Position numbers and translations under genes: made by a program. The notes beneath the pieces are model-generated. The model was not told the origin of the DNA, searched no databases, and saw only the letters and a program-made list of their open reading frames with translations. From NCBI GenBank assembly GCA_030015575.1, contig JASDDO010000001.1, positions 319,271,595 through 319,335,594 on the forward strand: a DNA stretch of 64,000 nucleotides, written 5' to 3'. Positions 1-11,377 of this stretch are shown piece by piece. This DNA is from Agapanthus africanus (lineage: Eukaryota > Streptophyta > Magnoliopsida > Asparagales > Amaryllidaceae). The number at the start of each line of letters is the position of its first letter. The stretch's first letter is position 1.

Positions 1-535
1 AATCACACAAGACTCTATGACGATCTTGGGTCTACAGACTAACATGTACCAGTGTCACCAGAGAACTACCATCTGACGTAAGGTATAATACCATCTGGGA
101 GATCTCGGCGAGTCCGTCTAGTGTACCCAGTCTCCACTGAGCACCCGTATACCTTCTCTGATGTCAAACACCAATGGATATGGGATCATCCATCCCCCAT
201 CATATGGGTCAAGAAGCGCATACGCTAGTCTACACTGGAGTATCGATACCCTGTATTGGTACTCCCACGACTAGAAACATTTGTAGGATGTACTTGGCGA
301 CTACACTATCCCCATTAGTATGATCTGCATCATAGTCCTGGTAGTCAAGTACTTATCCTAAGGGCTTTATCAACATGTGACATAGAGACATTCAGAGTAC
401 ATGTTAAGATAAAAAGCAACCAGATAGCATACTATCATGTTGAGCAAGAAAGTCCTCCCTATATATGTCCAAGCATCCATTACAATATATATCGTATGTA
501 TAGTAATGGCCTCTAGGGCATACATATAACTAACA
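1..535 (-). repeat. 3' LTR of element A (partial)
   Basis: Matches 8129-8663 with about 15-20 differences. It ends at 535 with CTAACA, the reverse complement of the LTR start TGTTAG. The U5 part and the outer end are beyond the window start. Confidence 0.9.
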
Positions 536-552
536 ATCTCCCACTTGCACTA
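536..552 (-). other. Polypurine tract of element A
   Basis: Reads TAGTGCAAGTGGGAGAT on the minus strand, directly before the LTR start. The same tract precedes the 3' LTRs of B, C and D. It primes plus-strand DNA synthesis in LTR elements. Confidence 0.8.
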
Positions 553-3193
553 GGGCCATCTGTTGTAGTATCTCATACCCAACAATAAGCTGTGGTTGAA
601 GTATCTCATACTCAACCATCCCATAAAAGTCTCTACTGGGTAATTGGCCTTTGTGAGTGGATCCGCGCTGTTGTCTTCTGTGTCTACTCTCTTAACCTCG
701 ATCTCCGTGGAGATCAACCATCTCCATGATCAGGCGATACTGTCTAAGAATAAGTCTGGATCTCTGATGGGACGGGGGTTCCTTGGCATAAGCCACAACT
801 CCATTGTCACACAATGGCAGGAACGAAGTTCATCTCATGAACTAAAATATATCCAAACTGCCTCTTTGGTAGCATCCTTGGTAACGATGAATCTTACCTT
901 TAATCATCTAGTAAGTCACGGTATCTAGCTTGGAACTCTTCCAACATACCGTCCCTCCACTGAGGGTAAAGACAATGCCTGTGACTGACATTCAGTCGTC
1001 CTTATCATCCTGGAACCTTTCCAGTGATTCTCCCTAGGATCGATTGATACCATCTCGCTACAACTAGTGAGAATCCTAACATCCAATTAGATCTATCTCA
1101 TTGATCCATAACCCAGGATTTAGGAGGTATCACCTTGATCCTATATGGAGAATCTTTATGATAAGAGGAGATTGACCGAGCGTAGCATAGGAAACTCCTT
1201 CCCTATCAAGAGTATGTCATCCACGTACTATATGAGGATCACCACCATACTCCCTACTACCTTTTTGTATATACTAGGTTCATCTACCATTTTGATGAAG
1301 TCAAACTCTTTGACTATTACATCAAAACAGACGTTCCATCTCTGCGATGCCTAATTTATCCCATAAAACATCTTGCTCACGTTTCTGCTGCTCCTACTGT
1401 CTATGAAGCCCTCTGGCTGTGTACTTATAGACGCTCTCTTCCAAATCAATATTTAGAAAAGCAGTCATGACACCCAACCGCCAGATATCGTAGTCATGGT
1501 ATGTAGCCGTGGCAAGTAGGATCTGGATGGACTTAAGCATAGCTTTGAAAGTCTCAACTTTTTCATTTACACCAAGTAATCTTCTCAAGATATACTTGCT
1601 CCTGATGGGGATTTAACCCTCTAAATAAAGCAACCAAAGTCCATACTTTGTTGGTGTATAAGGATTCCATCTCAAATCGCTAAGCATCCAGCCATTCTCA
1701 CAGAGTCCCCTATTCCTGATGGCCTGCTCGAAACTAGTTGGGTCATCATCTCATGATGCAATCCTCTCTCCCACTGTCATAGAGAAACCGAAGTATCTCT
1801 CAGGTGGATGAGGAACCCTACCAGATCGGCGGAGAGGCTGAGGTTCGTTGGAAACTATTGAAACCTCCGGTTCTACCAAATTATCAGCTGCAGTTTCTTT
1901 TAGCTGGAACTACTTCCAATTCTACCTCATGACCACTAATTTCTTCACAAGAAATTTCCTTTCCAAAAGGTGGTATGTTGAGAAAACAAAACATCTTTTG
2001 TTCCTCAGGTCGGTAGAAGATATTCTCTTACCAATGCTTGGGATATCTAACAAACTTCCACAGAACTGACATTGCCTCGAGCTTGTCTAGATTTTGCTTT
2101 TGACATAGGCCGGACAACCCTAAATCTTAACTTCCTTAAGAGATGGGCTCTTCCCATACCATATCACATACGGAGTGGTAGGCATCTGATTTGGTTGGAA
2201 CCCTATTCAATAGGTATGCAACTTCTCAAGTGCATAACCCCAAAAGAAAATAGGCAACTCAGTAGTACTCATCATAGAGCACACGATATCATATAGGGTG
2301 CGATTGCTTCGCCCCGATACACCGACATGCTGTGGTGTATTTGGAGGAGTAATGCTGAGAGAGAATCTTATTCTCCTTTAGAATAGTCCAGGAATTCCGT
2401 GCTCAAGTGTTCTCCTCCTTGATCACATCAAAGGACATAATACTTATACCCATTTTTGGTTCTCTATTTCTAACTTATATTCTGTGATTATCTCAAAAGT
2501 TTCGGACTTTTGTTTCAACAGGAACATATGTCTGAATTTTGAGAGATCATCAGTGAATGTAATGAAGTACAAAGAACCGGTCCTGGCATATGTAGACAGA
2601 GGACTTTCATACATCAGCATGTATCAATCCCAAGAGTTCACTAACTCTTTCTCTGTTAATAAAAGGAGCCGTGGTCATCTTATCTTTGTGACATGACTGG
2701 CAAGTTTTACAAGATGTAAATCCAAACTAATTTAAATATGCATCTTTATGTAACTTCAGCTAGTCGGGTCGCATTGACATGACCTAGTCTACAATGCCTC
2801 AAGAAGGATTCGTTCATTTCTGAACTCTTCCTCTTGTGTGTGTTCTGTACATTAAGAACTATAGTTTGATTTAGAACGTCTATGCTTTTAGATAACGTGC
2901 CTGAACCGATCAACTCTTGATATACGAAATGTTCAAAACATTATCCATCAATACAAAATTATATCCTTCTTTACTAATAAAAAGACTGATATGATGTTGT
3001 ATATCAGGTTCGGTATCTAATAACATTTGTTCAGAATCAATGTATTCTGATAATACAGGGTGATAACTGCCAACGGACTTGGCTGCAACACTTGCATCAT
3101 TTCCAATTCTTGAAACTTATCACCCGTTCTCAGTTCTCTACCTATCTGTATCCCATGTAACAAATTACATTTGCGGGATCCTGATCCGGTATC
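553..3193 (-). pseudogene. pol remnant of element A (integrase, RT, RNase H)
   Basis: Decayed copia pol in minus orientation with many stops. Recognisable pieces, in coding order: the GAG-pre-integrase region (about 2900-2790, equivalent of F's HCRLGHIN), integrase core fragments (about 2700-2350), the integrase C-terminus (about 2230-1900), an RT segment at 1588-1394, and the RNase H end at 1000-600. The RT segment has LGVMTAFLN where active copia RT has MDVKTAFLN, so the first catalytic Asp is a Gly. It also lacks 66 bp that element B retains, with FKA joined directly to MLKSI. No product is expected. Confidence 0.8.
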
Positions 3194-3430
3194 TCATACC
3201 CAGGACGTAAAAAATACTGAGAAACAGTTCTCGGTAATGAACACACCTGAAGAAGATGCATCAGCATGTACTTTCTTCGTTTGGGCGGCACGGGAATTCT
3301 GGTAATCCCCTATTTCCTGCTCTGTCTTATAAAAATTATAAGTTGGAGAGGGACCAATGTTCTCCAGCGCAGTATAATAAGCGGGTTCGGTCAATACATC
3401 TGTATTATTATTTTGATTAAGGCGTGACAT
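3194..3430 (-). pseudogene. Collapsed gag-protease frame of element A
   Basis: A 78-codon frame starting at the ATG at 3430-3428, the only one of the four copies in which this gag start is still ATG (ATA in B, C and D). The first ~22 residues align loosely with the gag start of element F (pattern (I/V)LTxPxY). The rest of gag, including the zinc knuckle, is missing, and the frame passes straight into the protease lead-in SSSGVFITENC. It stops just before the protease DTGSG motif because the preceding codon is TGA. The same reduced gag occurs in B, C and D. Confidence 0.75.
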
Positions 3431-3872
3431 GGTCGCTACCTGGAGAGAGAGAGAAGAAAACACTCAGCGTATGCTCTTGCAAGATTAGATTGGTTATTAA
3501 TATATCTAATCAGGATGTCTCCCACTGTTTTAGTCAAATCTTCCTTCAAACCCTAAAAGGAAAAACTAGCCGGGATTAATTACACCTTACAAGTTCACCA
3601 ATCTTTCAGCCAGGCCAGTGCCGGTACTTTGAGAGAGGTTCCCCATGCTTTCGCACGGACCTAATTAAAGTAAACCTCGTTTTCCCAGAGACATAACCCC
3701 GTTGACACCTTTCTAGACACCTACTTGATTGGCTAATTGCAATGTGTAAAACTCTCCCAGGAGTAACTCTTACTCGCAGCGGGTATTGGGATCCAACTAT
3801 CTCATAGAAGGTATGCAATCTCATTGCAAATTTCAACACTTGAAATTCCCGATAATATTTTACCCCTAGCGT

Positions 3873-4080
3873 CCTATGACCTTGACGCAGGCCAACAAAC
3901 CATAGTCCGCTAGTCAAGTTCAACCCGTCATTTCCCGATTGAATTAAACCTACCCGCACGACCCTTGACGCAGGCCAACAAAGTCGCACGACTACCCTAA
4001 CTCAATCGCATCATATGCTTTAACAGATAAGCATAAATAGCTACCGAACACTACGCCTTGACGCAGGCCAACAAACGCAG
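3873..4080 (-). other. Triple-hairpin array in leader of element A
   Basis: Three exact copies of the 19-mer TTGTTGGCCTGCGTCAAGG (minus strand) at 4074-4056, 3981-3963 and 3898-3880. Each lies between different complementary arms: CTGCG/CGTAG, GCGAC/GTCGT and CTATG/CATAG. Spacing is 93 and 83 nt. The loop dinucleotide is GC in all three. Function unknown; an RNA structure is inferred from covariation with B, C, D and F. Confidence 0.75.
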
Positions 4081-6221
4081 CACGAATACTATGAAGTACT
4101 TATCTAAAATGACGGAGGGCTACGATAGGTTTTTAAGAAAACCCTTTGTGTAATGAACTTGATATCGTTGTAGAATCGAGCGATTTTAAATAGAATGTTT
4201 TTGAGGCCTTTTCTAGTTTTGCTAAAGAGGTCACTCCCGGTGAAGGGATCGTCGGCTCTTTCCTTATCGAATAAAGTACAGGATATTTTACAAATATCAC
4301 TATGCAAAGTAAAACTATAGAAGCAATCAAAAGACAAACCGAGTGTGTAGCATCTGCTAGTTTCGCTAAAGAGGTCACTCCCGGTGAAGGGATCTCGGCT
4401 CTTTCCTTATCGAATAAGATGCTGGATATTCTATAAGGAATACCGCTATGCAAAGCAAGAACTAGAGCTACCAGTTTTTGAGACAAGTTTCTACAATATC
4501 TTTAGGTTTCTTTTAGTTTCATTAATCTCATTAATGAAGTCCCATATTATTATGCTTCACAAGCATCACATTTGAAACGAAATCAGCAATATAACATATA
4601 TCTCATATATATAATATAAACATTCGTCTCAGGCAGTAATATGATCTCATCACAGAACATTGCAGCAGAAGAACATATATGAAATATTGGATATACTAGG
4701 AGGTCCGTGTTTTAATATGAGCCTGTATAAAACACAGATTCCACAGTCGCGATGAATAGCCAATCCCACAACCCTAGACCCCTACGAGAGCAGCAAGCAA
4801 CCCTACCAATTCTAGAGTTAGGACACCCGATCTCGATTCCTCGAGATGGTCTCCCACTGGACCCTAGAACCCGGTTACTTGTGCTCCCCGCCTTGGGTCT
4901 ATCGTAATGTGGAAAAGTAAATAATATACAATGGTGACATCATCCTCAATCCGGAAGTGCCCCAATAAAAGAATATTACTTACAATGAATTTTACATGAA
5001 TGAAAATGAAAAACTCTCATCCCACATAAAACTTCCGGATTTTCAGAACACGACGATCCAATATAACATATCACAGCAATACATAATATCTCATATCATC
5101 AACGTAAGTAAATATGCGTATCATGTATAGCAACGAAACCGGCGATACACCACATATTACACTTACGGTCGCAGAAAAAAAAGTGTAAAACTACAACAGT
5201 TGGAATCCGCAACCTCCTTAGACATCTCATGCCTAACCAAATGAATTCCTTAGAAATCGCATGCCTAACAATTATAAACCCCGCATTTTAGTCTCAATAT
5301 CGAAAACTCTTTTCAATATCAAGTCGGGCAATTCGACAAAATTCCCGACATCCTGATCGAATGCTCGTCGGAAACTTTAGTAGACGGACGCACCCCCGAC
5401 GCCATCGACGAAGTGCACTAAGGCGGAACACCGCTGCCGCGAGCACCCGAACGGATGCTTTTGGCGACGGGGCTCTCCTACAGTCACTTGGTCGGGGCTA
5501 TGGGGCGTGGCTATCTATTAAGTTTACCCGGCGAGTATCCGCGTACGCTACGTGATTGCGACGGACTTTTGATCACATCAAAATCCCGTGGCAACCGATC
5601 AAATGAGACTAAAAAATGCTAGATTTATAACATTCAAATTAGTTATCTCATAACTACTTGTGGATTCCAAATATTGTATCACCTTCCAGATAAATAGACA
5701 ATGTTAAACTTTCCGATCGAATCAACAAACACCCAAAATATCCCTTTTTGCTCAACACTTGAACTTAGTTTAAAATCATCCATCACATGCCACAATACCA
5801 ATGGTCCAGCCGTAGAAGGGTCAAACCAACGCCTCACATGTGGCAACGCCGTACTGCCCCAAACCCTAAGGTTTAGAGGAGGTTCAGACGGTCACATAAT
5901 CGATTTAAGGTTTGTGTTCTTCTAGAGGGTCCACCGCGTTACTTGCACGACTGTGAATGTTCTTTAACTAAGGAAAAAATCCAACACTTGGAAATTTTCC
6001 AGCAGGGAAAAAAGTGAGTTATTGATATCCGTTCGAACTTTTTAACACGTTCTAAATTACCCGAAAAAACTTAAACGAAGTTAAACTTTCCGATCGAATC
6101 AACGAGTTCCCAATATTTCCCAGAAAGCTCAACACTTGAGTAGAATTAAAAATTCCCAGAAGCATGAAAAAGTACCCAAGAATAAACCCCTGAAGTATTA
6201 GCCCCCAACCCTAAAAGTTGG

Positions 6222-6266
6222 ACGCGGAACCGCCGCCAAACGCATGGTTTGGCCGCGGTTCCGTGG
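6222..6266 (-). other. GC hairpin downstream of PBS, element A
   Basis: Arms 6223-6241 and 6247-6265 pair with about two mismatches (CGGAACCGC with GCGGTTCCG, then GCCAAAC with GTTTGGC) around a short loop. It begins about 199 nt from the PBS, the same place as the equivalent hairpins in B, C, D and F. Confidence 0.75.
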
Positions 6267-6452
6267 TGACTTAATGGAGTTATGGTTTCGTACTTCACAA
6301 TAATTCTTAGAATTCCCTGCATGATTTTCTGAGTATTTTTAATATGAAAAATTTCAACTTTTGAAAAAATTTCCAGAAACTAGGATTTATCGGGGTTTCG
6401 GAGTTCGATCGGACTTCAAATTTCGTCTACACATCGCCTAATGCTCTAGCTT

Positions 6453-6465
6453 GGCTCTGATACCA
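6453..6465 (-). other. Primer-binding site of element A
   Basis: TGGTATCAGAGCC on the minus strand, one base after the LTR end CCTACA. This is the usual plant copia PBS complementary to the 3' end of initiator-Met tRNA. Confidence 0.9.
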
Positions 6466-6466
6466 C

Positions 6467-8663
6467 TGTAGGATTAGCTTAGCACCTTAGCAAGGTTTTG
6501 GCAAGCATCAATCATGCTACTTTAAAAAATTTTGGGTGCTAAACAAACCTTAACCAAGATCTTAACTAGAGATATAGGGTAAATATAGCAAGTAAACAAC
6601 TTTACTTCTAAGAGTTTGGGATTACAACCTTTGTAGTCCGTTCCTTCGCTTCATAAGCTCTGTGTTGAGGTCCCTTCGCCGCGATCATCATGTACCCGGA
6701 CTCTAGAGAGGTTCCATGAAGAGAAAGATGCAAACTTGCTTCCAATCTTCAACTACTAAGATGATCTACCTTAAAGAATCTCAAACCCAAGCTCTTGCTT
6801 CACTAATCAAGTATTAGCAAAGCAAACACCTTAATCTAAGTGCCTAGAATAGATGAGGATGATGAAGTAGGAATTTAGCTCTCTTTTGTTTTCTTTATCT
6901 CACTCAAAATCATCACAAACCCAAAAGCTAGTAAGCTTTCCAAGAGCAAGAAAAAGAAGAAATCCATTTGTGATGAACAATGAATTATTGTTATTGTTAC
7001 AAATCAACAATGGGTCAATCATGAAGGCTTAACCCTTGTAGAGAGTTAACTAAGGTAAAGGGTTTGGGTTGGGTTAAGAAATATCTTCACAAAATATCTA
7101 AGCAAAAAACAAAAGGAGGCTTCATGAAGCTTCATGCAAAAGCTAACCCAAATGCTAACCCAAATCAAACCCCAACTTATTTAAACTCCACAAATCATGT
7201 TGCATTTGTAACCCTAACTTGTTACAATAATATATATCACATATATAATATATTTTTGTAACAAAATAAAATAATACAATTAACATATATCACATATAAA
7301 TCAAAGTTTTATCCAAGTGAGAAAAAGAATCTTTAAGTGAGCTTATATTAGTTAATATAACTTAATATATCACATATATAATTATACATTAAATTATCGA
7401 ATCAACACTTGATCCGATAATCCGGCTATATCGCATATAACCGACTGATATAATCTGTATCAGTTCATCGAATCAACACTTGATCCGATGACCCGGCTAT
7501 ATCACATATACCCGGCCGATATCTCATATCGCGAGAATCTAATACGGTATCGCATACACATATTATTCCCGGTCCCGCACATATCACATATGTGCTGCTA
7601 CTCCATTTTGCCTGAGCCAGGAAACCTCTGTGTAGGACTCTAAAGAATCGTCAATACGCCGGCAGTAGGTGATGATCATATCAAACACCCACAAGCTGCA
7701 AGCGGTCAACTAAACGTAACAGCCACCCGGTATTGAGCAATCAGAAAATCAACAAGCAAGCCTGTACATTCTCCTGTGAATCCAACCAGTAACACTCCCA
7801 TACAGTCCGGTCTCTTCGTCTGATATGTCACATATCTCGCCTAGGAGTGGTAAACGTCAGACCCCAGTAGCTTGATAAGTCGTGTCGATATGAGATCCAT
7901 AACAGTTCGAGAAACTTCTGATAACATTTACCAGTAAATCTCAGCAACCCTGGCCAGGGATTTCCAGTTATAGCCAATCGAACACAGCGCAACATCAACT
8001 CCTTATACCGGGAGAGACAAAACCCCTCCTATCGCTCATTGTCTCCATGTGATTCGGGACTGTACCCAAAAGCCACCGTTTTGCATGCCCTCTTGGACGT
8101 GGTATGATGGAAATCAAAGCACAGTGGGAATCACACAAGACTCTATGACGATCTCGGGTCTACAGACTAACCTGTACCAGTGTCACCAAAGAACTGCCAT
8201 CTGACGTAAGGTATAATACCATCTGGGAGTTCTCGGCGAGTCCGTCCAGTGTACCCAGTCTCCACTGAGCACCCGTATACCTTCTCTGATGTCAAACACC
8301 AATGGATATGGGATCATCCATCACCCATCATATGGGTCAAGAAGCGCATACGCTAGTCTACACTGGAGTATCGATGCCCTGTCTCGGTACTCCCACGACT
8401 AGGAACATTTGAAGGATGTACTTGGCGACTACATTGTCCCCATTAGTATGATCTGCATCATAGTCCTGGTAGTCAAGTACTTATCCTAAGGGCTTTATCA
8501 ACATGTGATATAGAGACAATTAGAGTACATGTTAAGATAAAGAGCAACCAGATAGCATACTATCATGTTGAGCAAGAAAGTCCTCCCTATAAATGTCCAA
8601 ACATCCATTACAATATACATCGTATGTACAGTAATGGCCTCTAGGGCATACATATAACTAACA
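6467..8663 (-). repeat. 5' LTR of element A
   Basis: 2197 bp, ends TGTTAG...CCTACA on the minus strand. Contains the family's structured core: the palindrome CCCTGGCCAGGG near 7950, two hairpins with arms ATCGAATCAA/TTGATCCGAT near 7398 and 7468, and many copies of ATATC(A/G/T)CATAT between 7220 and 7860. Confidence 0.9.
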
Positions 8664-8664
8664 C

Positions 8665-8751
8665 CACGTGCTCCTCACGTGTGCACTATTTCACAAGAAA
8701 CACTTCAGCGCTGAAAGTCTGGCGCTCAGCGCACCACGTGCTCCTCACGTG
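8665..8751 (+). promoter_or_regulatory. Two pairs of G-boxes in the E LTR
   Basis: CACGTG occurs at 8665, 8676, 8735 and 8746. Each pair is 11 bp apart and part of a duplicated ~22-bp block, and the blocks are 70 bp apart. G-boxes are the classical site for plant bZIP and bHLH factors. Position in the upstream part of the LTR fits a U3 promoter; activity is inferred. Confidence 0.5.
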
Positions 8752-9084
8752 TGCGCTGAGGGACACAAAGTGTTCTTTACATAATGCGCTCCACGCCATA
8801 AAGAGTGTTCAGCACCCAGACAAGTATTTAACACTTTAATCAAAACTCGGTGGGCTCAGCCCAAGTTGGCCAAACTCATAATCAACTGAGCCCATGCGCC
8901 CTTTATTGGACTCAGTCCCAAACAAGATTATCAAATCTTTGATAAACCAACATTGGTTCAAGGGTACATCTCTTCATACCTCTAATACATGTCATTGTAA
9001 TTCTTCAACGTCTTCAGAGAGATGGAGGGTCCCAATAACCAATAACTTTTGGTGCATCCCCAAACTGTTGAACCAAAACCACAC

Positions 9085-9290
9085 AGACTATGACGTCTTT
9101 AAACTGTACTATGATATCCTTAAACTTTACGGACTGTGGGCTCCTTAAACTCATGGACTATGATGTCCTTAAACTTTATGGACTGTGAGGTCCTTAAACT
9201 CATAGACTATGATGTCTTTACACTTTACAGACTATGACATCTTTAAACTGTCACAAATTATGATGTCCTTAAACCCAATGGACCGCAATG
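9085..9290 (+). repeat. 24-25-bp tandem repeats in E 5' LTR
   Basis: About eight imperfect units around GACTATGATGTCCTTAAAC. The same array is present in the 3' LTR at 17215-17390 with a different order of variants. Confidence 0.8.
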
Positions 9291-9856
9291 TCTCTAAACT
9301 AAAACAATAGAGTCCAAATGCTCTTTTGTTGGATCAAAATGATCCTGTTAAGTAGATCTTAGTCTAAAATTAGACTAACGTATCCTTAACAAATGTTTAA
9401 GTTAATCTTAGTCTCAAATGAGATTAACGATCCTTAAACCCAACCCAAAACCAAATCTAAGAAAATACGGATTTGGACTAATCCACGCCCTACGAGCGAC
9501 AACATAAATTAGTCTCCATATACAATCCATGGGCAACCAAAAATAAAACAAATATAAACGACACGAAGTGACCATCTAGAGAAGGAGAAAGTGGTTACCG
9601 CGATACGGTAGCGTAATTAACTGCAGGGGCTTGCGCCTGCAGGGAAGAGCGTCCCCACAATCAAAAACCCCTCACAATGAGGGGGAATCTGACGAAGTCT
9701 GCTACAACGTCCGCATCCGTCTAAACCTCCGATATACGGTGTCATAAATCAACTTGGAACTTTCGGAGAGGTGGACGGATAAAACCAAATAGCATCTGCC
9801 CCCAAATTCAGGCAAGACGACCTACGCGGTTCCGTCTCTGTATTCGGCAGAGAACA

Positions 9857-9880
9857 GATTCTGACACGCCCGGTGGGACC
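9857..9880 (+). other. Probable primer-binding region of E
   Basis: Directly after the LTR end comes GATTCTGACACGCCCGGTGG, which looks like the region after the 5' LTR of many plant Tat-type elements as I recall them. The tRNA primer is not identified. Confidence 0.45.
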
Positions 9881-10081
9881 TTTTCCTCTTTTCGCTCCAC
9901 ACTTCGTGTGTCGTGTTCACGAACGAATCGCGGTTTAATGTGGTTGCCCCTGGAATCAAGGTACTAAGATTTGGTGTCCTACTCCCGTGCAGAGAAAATG
10001 GCTTCCAACTGCAACAGCAACTCCCACTCTATCCTCGCTTGAGGAGTGACCTATGGGCCCCAAGCGACCCCCATCTTCGCC
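9881..10081 (+). other. Leader of E with a probable lost gag start
   Basis: Short untranslated stretch. An ATG at 9999 opens a 14-codon frame (start MASNCNSNSHS) that ends in TGA at 10041; the main frame begins in a different phase just after. A small indel near 10035-10042 may have cut the original start from the rest of the protein. Confidence 0.4.
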
Positions 10082-11296
10082 ATGCCAGTGGAACATGTGA
10101 CTCAGGCCACCACTAGACTGTTCTTTAGGACCATGATCCCACCGGCAAGCTTCAACGTCCCAATGCTGTCACAGGAAGCTCCGAAAAAGTCGGTCTTCGA
10201 TCGGCTTACAACTACCATGACCCCTCTCAACGGGCCGTCCAATTCCAAGTCTACTGCATCAGTCTTCGACAGGCTGAGCCTGAGCTCCAGTGTGTCTATG
10301 AAGAAGCCTGCAATACCTGAACGAGTCATCCCGAAGCGAATAGTCATTCCAACTCCGACGGACGAAGTCGTCAAAGGGGCTTCTCTCTCTAAGGGATCGG
10401 TCTTTGCGAGACTGGCCACCCCAATTCTTTCTTCGGGTGAGGTCGTCCAGACTACTTCCCCTGCCCAAAGGTCAGTTTTCGACATGTTGGATGTTTCTTC
10501 TCAGCGGACATCAGTCTTCGATAGGCTGGCGCCAACAGCAACCCTTCACCAGAACAGGGGGCATGATGAAGCCACCCCCGTAACTGAGTCAGTCCCATCT
10601 GCAAGGCATGCTCGACGTCGCCACTGGCACCGAGTGAGTAAAGCTGGAGGCAGTTCCCCTTCTGGATTGATTCCACCAGCTCCGATGGTTGAAGTCGATG
10701 CTGCTGTTCCAACTAGGAACAGCTTTGAACCACTCAAGAGGGTACGCAAGAATTCTCCGACCGCTGTATTGAAAAGATCTCCTCCACCTATGGAGAATGT
10801 TACAAAGTCGAAGCCGGAGCAACCCCCTCAGCGGTCGTCTTCCAAAATCCACAAGGTCTGGCGGAGAGTCCAGAATTCTATGATCGACAAGGACTATTCC
10901 CGCCAACAGAAGAAGATGAAGACTCAACAGGAAGAGGACCATCCCTCTCCCATGCTACAGAAGGTGTCATCTACTTGGGTGCCCGCTACAACGGCCCCCT
11001 CAACTTCGACCGTTCATAAAAGAAGAAGGCCAAAGAAAATCCCCGTGTCCACGACAGAGCTCAAAGGCACTGAATCCAAACGCCCCAAGTCTGGGGGCAA
11101 GGTAGTGCATACTGTTTATATGGCTTCCTCAAAAGAGGAAAGTCGTGCTTCTACGGGTCATCGACTGCTCACACGGTCTGTGATAAAGGCTCAGGAGCAA
11201 CAACAGCAAAAGCTCCAGAAGATGCTAACGAAGATGGCCGCACTCACTGGGCCAAAAGAAAGCCCGGAAACATCGTCGGAGCAGCGTCAGGAATAA
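10082..11296 (+). CDS. ORF1-like N-terminal part of the E polyprotein
   Basis: About 404 residues from the first in-frame ATG. No enzyme domain is recognised. The protein is Ser/Pro/Lys-rich and basic, probably disordered, with a glutamine run near the end. A short motif, SVFDRL or close variants, occurs five times (DNA starts 10190, 10259, 10397, 10472, 10511). An extra ORF upstream of gag is a hallmark of Ogre-like Tat elements, and this fits that position. It ends in a single TAA at 11294-11296, but the same frame continues open through the gag at 11378-13042, so the two were probably one protein. Function unknown. Confidence 0.65.
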   Translation: MPVEHVTQATTRLFFRTMIPPASFNVPMLSQEAPKKSVFDRLTTTMTPLNGPSNSKSTASVFDRLSLSSSVSMKKPAIPERVIPKRIVIPTPTDEVVKGASLSKGSVFARLATPILSSGEVVQTTSPAQRSVFDMLDVSSQRTSVFDRLAPTATLHQNRGHDEATPVTESVPSARHARRRHWHRVSKAGGSSPSGLIPPAPMVEVDAAVPTRNSFEPLKRVRKNSPTAVLKRSPPPMENVTKSKPEQPPQRSSSKIHKVWRRVQNSMIDKDYSRQQKKMKTQQEEDHPSPMLQKVSSTWVPATTAPSTSTVHKRRRPKKIPVSTTELKGTESKRPKSGGKVVHTVYMASSKEESRASTGHRLLTRSVIKAQEQQQQKLQKMLTKMAALTGPKESPETSSEQRQE

Positions 11297-11377
11297 GAAA
11301 CCGATGCCGAGTTCCTCCGCAGAATCCTCGAGAGGAAATACAAAGAGGCCACGGAACAAGCGGCCAACATAAAACAA

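Larger units (their letters stand above)
3464..6452 (-). other. Untranslated leader of element A
   Basis: About 3 kb between PBS and gag with no gene. It holds the GC hairpin near the PBS (6222-6266), a ~400-bp GC-richer segment (about 5230-5650) present in A, B and D but not in C or F, two direct copies of a ~70-bp repeat around 4205-4270 and 4360-4430 (shared core CACTCCCGGTGAAGGGATC), and the triple hairpin (3873-4080). A CT-rich tract precedes gag. Confidence 0.75.
1..8663 (-). mobile_element. Element A: defective Ty1/copia LTR retrotransposon
   Basis: Minus-strand element. Reading from the right: 5' LTR (8663-6467), PBS (6465-6453), a ~3-kb leader, a collapsed gag-protease frame, pol remnants, PPT, then a 3' LTR that runs off the left edge. 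LTR ends are TGTTAG and CCTACA. The two LTRs differ at roughly 3-4% of positions over the 535 bp that can be compared, so the insertion is moderately old. The coding part is full of stops and frameshifts and lacks most of gag. The LTR start resembles the Angela/BARE type (TATGCCCTAGAGGC) as I remember it, which I cannot confirm here. The element lies inside or directly beside the 5' LTR of gypsy element E; its left target duplication is outside the window. Confidence 0.9.
8664..9856 (+). repeat. 5' LTR of gypsy element E (left end not seen)
   Basis: The stretch from about 9370 matches 47602-48060 closely, and the stretch from about 9085 matches 17215-17508, which together make the 3' LTR of E. 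It ends with GAGAACA at 9856, as the 3' copy does at 48060. Includes paired G-boxes at 8665-8751 and 24-25-bp tandem repeats at 9085-9290. The LTR start is not visible because element A abuts at 8663. No gene is seen in this stretch. Confidence 0.8.

Noticed and set aside
10102..10942. Minus-strand frames of 67-127 codons opposite the E N-terminal protein
   Set aside because: Mirror frames of a GC-richer coding sequence; no domain and no independent start context.
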